64,000 bases of DNA, taken from positions 3,100,001 through 3,164,000 of the forward strand of contig NZ_VFNC01000001.1 in the NCBI RefSeq assembly GCF_006715395.1, given 5' to 3'. The stretch comes from Streptomyces sp. SLBN-31. GTDB lineage: Bacteria; Actinomycetota; Actinomycetes; Streptomycetales; Streptomycetaceae. Below are positions 59,726 to 64,000 of this stretch, piece by piece (position 1 is the first letter of the stretch; each line of letters opens with the position of its first letter). The notes beneath the pieces were generated by a model, which had not been told where the DNA came from, searched no databases, and saw only the letters and a list, made by a program, of their open reading frames with translations. The position numbers were made by a program, and so were the translations under genes.

Positions 59726-61051
59726 TCAGGAAAGCCCGGGCAGGCTCGCGCAGTTGGAGGTGGCCGGCTTGGCCTCCAGCCGGTCGGTCAGCCAGGAGAT
59801 GGCGTCGCCCTGGTCGGTGAGCAGCGGGGTGACGTGATTGAGCAGCGCGCTGCCCAGGTCGAGCTGGCCGATCGGCTTGTACGTCACGTCGGCCCCCTTG
59901 GCACACCAGTCGGCGGCGAGGCGGCGTGCCTGGGCGTGCGGGACGAGGTTGTCCCTGGTCCCGGTGGCCACCCGGACCGGCGAGGCCGGCTTCATCCTGC
60001 CGATGCGCTGGTCGGCCAGGAAGTTCCGCAGGGCCGGCTCCGAGGCGATGATGTCGCTGAGGGACGAGCCGTCCGTGGTCCACTTCGTGCTGTGCGCGCC
60101 GCCGTAGGAGAACAGCGCGTCCCCCACGCACATGGTCGACAGATCCTTCAGCGCCGCCCGTCCCGCCGCGTTGAGGTGGGCGTCGGCGATCGGCACCAGC
60201 GCGGGGTCGGACTGCAGGAAGCCGTTGACCGACCAGCCCAGCGCGCCCGCGAGTTCGCTGCCGTCGATGGCCTTGGTCACCTCGACCAGGTCGGCCGGCG
60301 GGGCGCCCGCGTAGGTGCCGGAGAGGGTGACGTCGGGGGCGTAGGTGGGCTGGAGTTCGGCGGCGGCCGCGGTGGCCCCGCCGCCCTGGCTGTAGCCGTA
60401 CAGGCCCACGCGGGACGCGGAGGTGATCGACGACCCGGGGAGGGAGCGTGCGGCGCGGACGGCGTCGAGCACGGCGTGGGCCTCGTCGACCCGGTTGACG
60501 TAGGTGTGCAGCCGGTCGGTGGCGCCGAGCCCGGCGTAGTCGGTGACGACGACGGCGACGCCCTCGGACAGCAGGCGGTAGGCCGCCAGGTCCTCGTAAC
60601 CGACCGACACCGTCTGGCCGTTGAGAAACAGCGGGTGCTCGAGGCCGAGGGAGGCCGAGCACTGGTCGCCCTGCCCCAGGGTGCCGGGGGCCAGGGCGAC
60701 CAGCGGCCGGTCTCCGCTGCCCTTCCAGGCGGCGGTCGGTTCGATGTAGGCGCCGGTGACCGCCATCGGACGGCCGGTGGAGTCCGTCGACTTGTACATC
60801 AGCCGGGTCGCCTTCCCCGGCAGCGGGCCGTCGACGCGGGGCAGGCTCAGCGCGAGGGGGAGCGGCTCGCTGCGCACGAGTGCGCCGTCGGCCGACGGCA
60901 GGGCGGCGGGCGGGTTGTAGAACTCGGGGATCGTGACGCCACGGGAGACGACGGCGTCGGTCTGCGACGCCGATGCGGCGGGCACGGCGGTGGCGCCGAG
61001 ACACGCTGCGGTGGTGACGGCCAGGGCGAGCTGGCGTGCGGAAACGGGCAT
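59726..61051 (-). CDS. Secreted lipase (secretory lipase family)
   Basis: 441 residues. Sec signal peptide (about 1-31, ending ASAS). The enzyme belongs to the fungal-type secretory lipase family: nucleophile in VGLYGYSQGGGATAAAAE, acid in VATGTRDNLVPHAQA, histidine in LNHVTPLLTD. One long lid region lies between. It should hydrolyse triacylglycerols or esters outside the cell. ATG 61051 has GGAGG 7 nt upstream. Cysteines near 340 and 434 may form a disulfide. Confidence 0.9.
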   Translation of the reverse strand: MPVSARQLALAVTTAACLGATAVPAASASQTDAVVSRGVTIPEFYNPPAALPSADGALVRSEPLPLALSLPRVDGPLPGKATRLMYKSTDSTGRPMAVTGAYIEPTAAWKGSGDRPLVALAPGTLGQGDQCSASLGLEHPLFLNGQTVSVGYEDLAAYRLLSEGVAVVVTDYAGLGATDRLHTYVNRVDEAHAVLDAVRAARSLPGSSITSASRVGLYGYSQGGGATAAAAELQPTYAPDVTLSGTYAGAPPADLVEVTKAIDGSELAGALGWSVNGFLQSDPALVPIADAHLNAAGRAALKDLSTMCVGDALFSYGGAHSTKWTTDGSSLSDIIASEPALRNFLADQRIGRMKPASPVRVATGTRDNLVPHAQARRLAADWCAKGADVTYKPIGQLDLGSALLNHVTPLLTDQGDAISWLTDRLEAKPATSNCASLPGLS

Positions 61052-61357
61052 GACGAGCCTCCGGTGCGAGGGGAGGCCGAGCCTCGGTCTGCGGCTCGGG
61101 CGGCGGCTGATGACCTGGTGGGGCAGGTGCCGACGGCACGAGAGCACGGTCGTCCCACCGCACCCCGCACCGTTCTTAGACGAAGTGTCAGGACGGTACC
61201 GAGGCCGGTGTTACCGGGGGTAGCCCCTGGAAGGTTACGGTTCAGTAATTTAGCCGCGGACGAGCCCTGCGGGTCGCACGTGCCTCCGAGCCGGTGATTC
61301 GCGGCGGATTCGGGAACCCTCCCCGGACCGGATACGTGATCGGGCGAAGGAGGCACC
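61052..61357. other. Divergent promoter region between lipase and efflux pump
   Basis: 306 bp. It holds the promoters of the lipase (leftward) and the DHA2 transporter (rightward). A less GC-rich patch around 61225-61255 (GGTTACGGTTCAGTAATTTAG) is the most promoter-like part. No perfect palindrome and no regulator gene were found beside the pump. Confidence 0.45.
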
Positions 61358-62833
61358 GTGCCGACGCACACGGACGGCGGGAGCGACCCCAGGCGGTGGA
61401 AGGCCCTGTGGGTGACCCTGGTGGCGGGGTTCATGAGCCTGCTGGACGTGACGATCGTCGCCGTGGCACTGCCGTCCATGCAGCGGGACCTGCACGCGAG
61501 CGCGCCCGCCATCCAGTGGGTGGTCTCCGGCTACGCCCTCGCCTTCGCGCTGGTCCTGGTGACCGCCGGGCGGATCGGCGACGCAGTGGGCAGGCACCGC
61601 ATCTTCCTGGCGGCCCTCACCGCCTTCGTGCTGTGCAGCGCCGCGGCCGGCGCCGCCCCCACCATCACCTTCCTCATCGCCGCCCGCATCGCCCAGGGCG
61701 TCGCCGCGGGCTGCCTGGCCCCGCAGAACTCCGCACTGATCCAGCAGATGTTCCGCGGAGCCGAACGCGGCCGCGCCTTCGGTCTGTTCGGTGCGACCGT
61801 GGGTATCTCCAGCGCCGTCGGCCCCGTCGTCGGCGGACTCATCCTCGCCCTGGCCGACGGCCCCCAGGGCTGGCGCTGGATCTTCTACGTCAACGTCCCG
61901 GTCGGCGCCATCGCCCTGCTGCTCGGCATCCGCCTGCTGCCCAGGGCGGTCCCCGGGCGCCGTGAGCGCCTCGATCTGGGCGGCGTCGCGCTCCTGGGCT
62001 GCGGCGTCCTGGCGCTGATGCTGCCGCTGGTGCTGGCCGAGTCCGGCGGCGTACGGCACCTGTGGTGGCTGTTCGTCGTGGGCCCCGCGCTCCTGGTGGC
62101 CTTCGTCCGCTGGGAACGCCGGGTCGCGGACCGCGAGGGGCAGCCCCTGCTGGACCCGCGGTTGCTGACCGAGACCCGCGGCTACGGCGTCGGCGCCGCC
62201 ATCGCCACCCTCTACTTCGTCGGCTTCAGCGGTGTGTGGCTGGTCTTCGCCCTCTTCTTCCAGAACGGACTGGACTACTCGCCGCTGCGGTCGGGCCTGG
62301 CGGTGACGCCGTTCGCGCTGGGCTCGGCGCTGGCCGCGGCGGTGGCGGGCCGGCTGGTGGACCGGCTGGGCCGGCTGCTGACCGTGTGCGGACTCGCCGG
62401 CGTGACCCTCGGCCTGGGCGGCACCGCGCTGATCCTGTGGCTGGCGCCGAAAGGCCTGGCCGTCTGGCTCACCCCGCCCGTCCTGTTCGTCGGCGGTCTG
62501 GGCGGCGGCTGTGTCATCTCGCCCAACGTCACGATGACGCTCAGGGAGGTGCCGGTGCGTATGGCGGGTGCGGCCGGCGGCGCCCTGCAGACCGGGCAGC
62601 GGCTGGGCGGGGCCGTCGGGACGGCCGCGCTGCCCGGCCTGTTCTACGTCGTGCTGGGCGCCCGCGGACACGACTACCACCTCGCCGTGGCGACCTCCGT
62701 CGGCCTCGGCGTCCTGCCCGTGGTGTGCTCCCTGGCCCTCGCGGTGCACGACTGGCGGCGCGACCGCCGGGGCGAGGACGCGCCGTGCCCGCCCGAGGTG
62801 TCACACAGTCATCTGCACGCGGGCCAGGGGTGA
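61358..62833 (+). CDS. DHA2-family (14-TMS) MFS drug exporter
   Basis: 491 residues, about 14 membrane segments. Signature C-type motif at the N-terminus: GFMSLLDVTIVAVALPSMQRDLHASAPAIQWVVSGYALAFALVLVTAGRIGDAVGRHRIF (first helices and motif A). The following motif RIAQGVAAGCLAPQNSALIQQMF is also typical of EmrB/QacA-type proton antiporters. Drug or secondary-metabolite export is the likely role. GTG 61358 is supported by GGAGG 4 nt upstream of the spacer. No TetR partner adjacent. Confidence 0.9.
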   Translation: MPTHTDGGSDPRRWKALWVTLVAGFMSLLDVTIVAVALPSMQRDLHASAPAIQWVVSGYALAFALVLVTAGRIGDAVGRHRIFLAALTAFVLCSAAAGAAPTITFLIAARIAQGVAAGCLAPQNSALIQQMFRGAERGRAFGLFGATVGISSAVGPVVGGLILALADGPQGWRWIFYVNVPVGAIALLLGIRLLPRAVPGRRERLDLGGVALLGCGVLALMLPLVLAESGGVRHLWWLFVVGPALLVAFVRWERRVADREGQPLLDPRLLTETRGYGVGAAIATLYFVGFSGVWLVFALFFQNGLDYSPLRSGLAVTPFALGSALAAAVAGRLVDRLGRLLTVCGLAGVTLGLGGTALILWLAPKGLAVWLTPPVLFVGGLGGGCVISPNVTMTLREVPVRMAGAAGGALQTGQRLGGAVGTAALPGLFYVVLGARGHDYHLAVATSVGLGVLPVVCSLALAVHDWRRDRRGEDAPCPPEVSHSHLHAGQG

Positions 62834-62886
62834 TGCCAGGAGGGGGGCGCCGTGGGTGCGGGTACCGGGCGGAGGTGTCCCGTCGG

Positions 62887-63312
62887 TCAGACGGGAAGCG
62901 CCAGAACGGCGCGCACGCGCTTGCCGCCCCCGGTGACCGAGCTGACGTCCAGACGCTGGGCAAGGCAGCGCACCATGGCGAGGCCGCGCCCGCTCTCGCC
63001 GTCGGCGGTGAACGGACGGATCCGGGGCGGGACCGGGTTGTCGTCGTAGACCTCGACGGTCACCCGGCCGTCCGTCATCTGCAGGCGCAGGCGGCAGCCG
63101 CTCTTGCCGTGCTCGGTGGCGTTGGCGACCAGCTCGGACACGACGAGTTTCACGTCGTCGATCCGCTCGGCCGTGACAGACGTCGCCCTGTGACGGGGGT
63201 GGGTGAGGAATCTGGAGGTCAGCCCCCGGGCCCGGCCGGCCGACGCGGCCTCGTCGGACAACAGGTACTCCACTCGCACGGAACGCCGATGGGTACGCCC
63301 CTGCGCACGCAT
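62887..63312 (-). CDS. ATP-binding anti-sigma-type kinase (HATPase_c_2)
   Basis: 141 residues consisting of a single GHKL ATPase domain of the RsbW/SpoIIAB type: N-box ELVANATEHGKSGC, G1 YDDNPVPPR, G2 ESGRGLAMVRCLA. Such proteins phosphorylate STAS anti-anti-sigma factors and are reversed by SpoIIE-type PP2C phosphatases, four of which are in this window. ATG 63312; a GGAGGGG lies about 12-15 nt upstream. No sigma factor or STAS gene is adjacent. Confidence 0.85.
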   Translation of the reverse strand: MRAQGRTHRRSVRVEYLLSDEAASAGRARGLTSRFLTHPRHRATSVTAERIDDVKLVVSELVANATEHGKSGCRLRLQMTDGRVTVEVYDDNPVPPRIRPFTADGESGRGLAMVRCLAQRLDVSSVTGGGKRVRAVLALPV

Positions 63313-63620
63313 CGCGGATCACATCCCCTCCAGGCGCATCCGGTATCCCCGCGGTCTGTCCGCCCACCGGGGCCGCGGCACCTCGCGCGCGGCCGGCCCT
63401 GTCCAGTCCTGATGCCCCGAGCGGGAGATCGTCAATCCCTCCCGTCGCACCGCTCTCAACGCCCTTGACCCCGCGTGGAGTTGGCGGCCCCCGTGCGGAC
63501 GGTGGGCGAGGTCCGGCGATCGGGCCGGTTGCCGGAAATCCGGCCACGCGCGCGGGCGGCGTGCGGCATTCTCGGATCTCCGGGTGTCGCGGGGCGGCCC
63601 CGGGAGGAAGGGGAGTGGCC
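63313..63620. other. Intergenic stretch, no gene seen
   Basis: 308 bp between divergent genes. Frames through it are Arg/Pro-rich. A CCGG-rich segment at 63535-63550 (TGCCGGAAATCCGGCC) is imperfectly palindromic and could be part of a promoter region; nothing firmer is seen. Confidence 0.4.
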
Positions 63621-64000
63621 GTGGCGTGGCGCACCGAGGAGTTCGGCGACTCGCACGAGGGCATCGTCGGCGCGGTCCTCGCGGACGGCGGCGAGCCCGC
63701 GCCGGTGTACTTCGACATCGGCGGTGGCGGCGCGGGCCGGGAGACCCGCGAGCTGTGGGCCTACGACGGGCGACTCGGTCGGCCCGAGGCGGCCGCCTTC
63801 CGCGCCGCCTGCGCGTGTGGCTGGCGGGGCGAGAGCCATCCGCTCGACGGGCAGCGGATTCCCGAGGACCCTCTGGACGACCTCGACACCTCGGCCGCCT
63901 TCGACGACTGGCGCGAGCACATCCGGGCGGTCGAACGGCAGACGGTGCCCCTGCCCGAGGAAGTCACCGACCTTGTGCGGCGGCTCGACGAACGGCTGAC
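63621..64000 (+). CDS. Hypothetical protein (3' end outside window)
   Basis: The frame from GTG 63621 (GGAGGAAGGGG upstream) is open to the last base of the window, 126 residues: AWRTEEFGDSHEGIVGAVLADGGEPAPVYFDIGGGG, then FRAACACGWRGES and an acidic helical part (DDLDTSAAFDDWREHIRAVERQTVP). The short ACACGW motif is common in uncharacterised Streptomyces proteins. Codon use is normal for the genome, unlike the overlapping frames on both strands. An alternative GTG is at 63615. Confidence 0.65.
   Translation, partial: MAWRTEEFGDSHEGIVGAVLADGGEPAPVYFDIGGGGAGRETRELWAYDGRLGRPEAAAFRAACACGWRGESHPLDGQRIPEDPLDDLDTSAAFDDWREHIRAVERQTVPLPEEVTDLVRRLDERL

Noticed and set aside
63456..63920. 154-codon minus-strand frame at the right edge
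   Set aside because: The overlapping plus-strand frame from 63621 has a good ribosome site, balanced composition and a motif seen in other Streptomyces proteins.

Overview
The window is about 72% GC, has strong third-position GC bias, and carries families typical of the genus: SpoIIE/PP2C phosphatases, DUF5133, MASE1, mycothiol-type DinB proteins, Tat-secreted glycoside hydrolases and a LAXTG sortase substrate. It is almost certainly a Streptomyces chromosome, in an accessory or arm-like region: there are no rRNA, tRNA or core ribosomal genes, and many catabolic, secreted and regulatory genes plus several broken ones. All calls come from reading the sequence; no database search was possible.

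Layout. 1-6.3 kb: end of an MMPL transporter, a membrane PP2C phosphatase, two oxidoreductases, an ABC-exporter pseudogene made by internal deletion, a DUF5133 protein, and a GlxA-type regulator divergent from a small membrane protein. 6.5-8.3 kb: a compact graspetide-type RiPP locus (DUF1232 membrane protein, precursor TgmA, ATP-grasp TgmB). 8.6-12.3 kb: a three-subunit PaoABC-like molybdenum aldehyde oxidoreductase. 12.4-18.1 kb: an unknown protein, a PadR/membrane-protein pair, a lamin-tail secreted protein, DUF1152 and an FAD monooxygenase. 18.3-20.7 kb: an iron-box-controlled FprA-type ferredoxin reductase and a GH46 chitosanase under a perfect palindrome. 20.8-27.4 kb: two very large multidomain SpoIIE phosphatases separated by 1.17 kb of tandem-repeat DNA.

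28-36.2 kb is carbohydrate-linked: a GNAT gene behind a perfect CebR-type operator, a protein O-mannosyltransferase, a P-loop kinase, a GH92 mannosidase remnant, a mycothiol-dependent isomerase-type protein, a Tat-exported GH106-type rhamnosidase with its own promoter and operator, and a LamG-domain remnant. 36-39.6 kb: a DoxX-like protein, a wall-anchored DUF1996 protein and a flavodoxin-like protein. 40-47 kb: DUF485 plus a sodium:solute symporter, a Ser/Thr kinase, a serine hydrolase and phosphoglucomutase. 46.8-51 kb: a stand-alone PP2C beside a MASE1 sensor, an ArsR regulator, a roadblock protein and an SRPBCC-like protein. 51-57.4 kb: an ABC importer operon for an organophosphorus or polyamine-like solute whose last gene is a HAD-EEP phosphatase fusion, with a divergent GntR/UTRA regulator. 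57.4-64 kb: unknowns, a solitary xanthine-dehydrogenase-type FAD protein, an alpha/beta hydrolase, a secreted lipase, a DHA2 efflux pump, a HATPase protein and a partial gene.

Recurring themes are partner-switching-type signalling (four PP2C phosphatases plus one anti-sigma-type ATPase), several readable operator palindromes next to sugar, iron and chitosan genes, and gene decay by large deletions. The strongest candidates for new biology are the TgmAB locus, the HAD-EEP fusion in a transport operon, the CebR-type site before a GNAT gene, and the repeat arrays between the two giant phosphatases.
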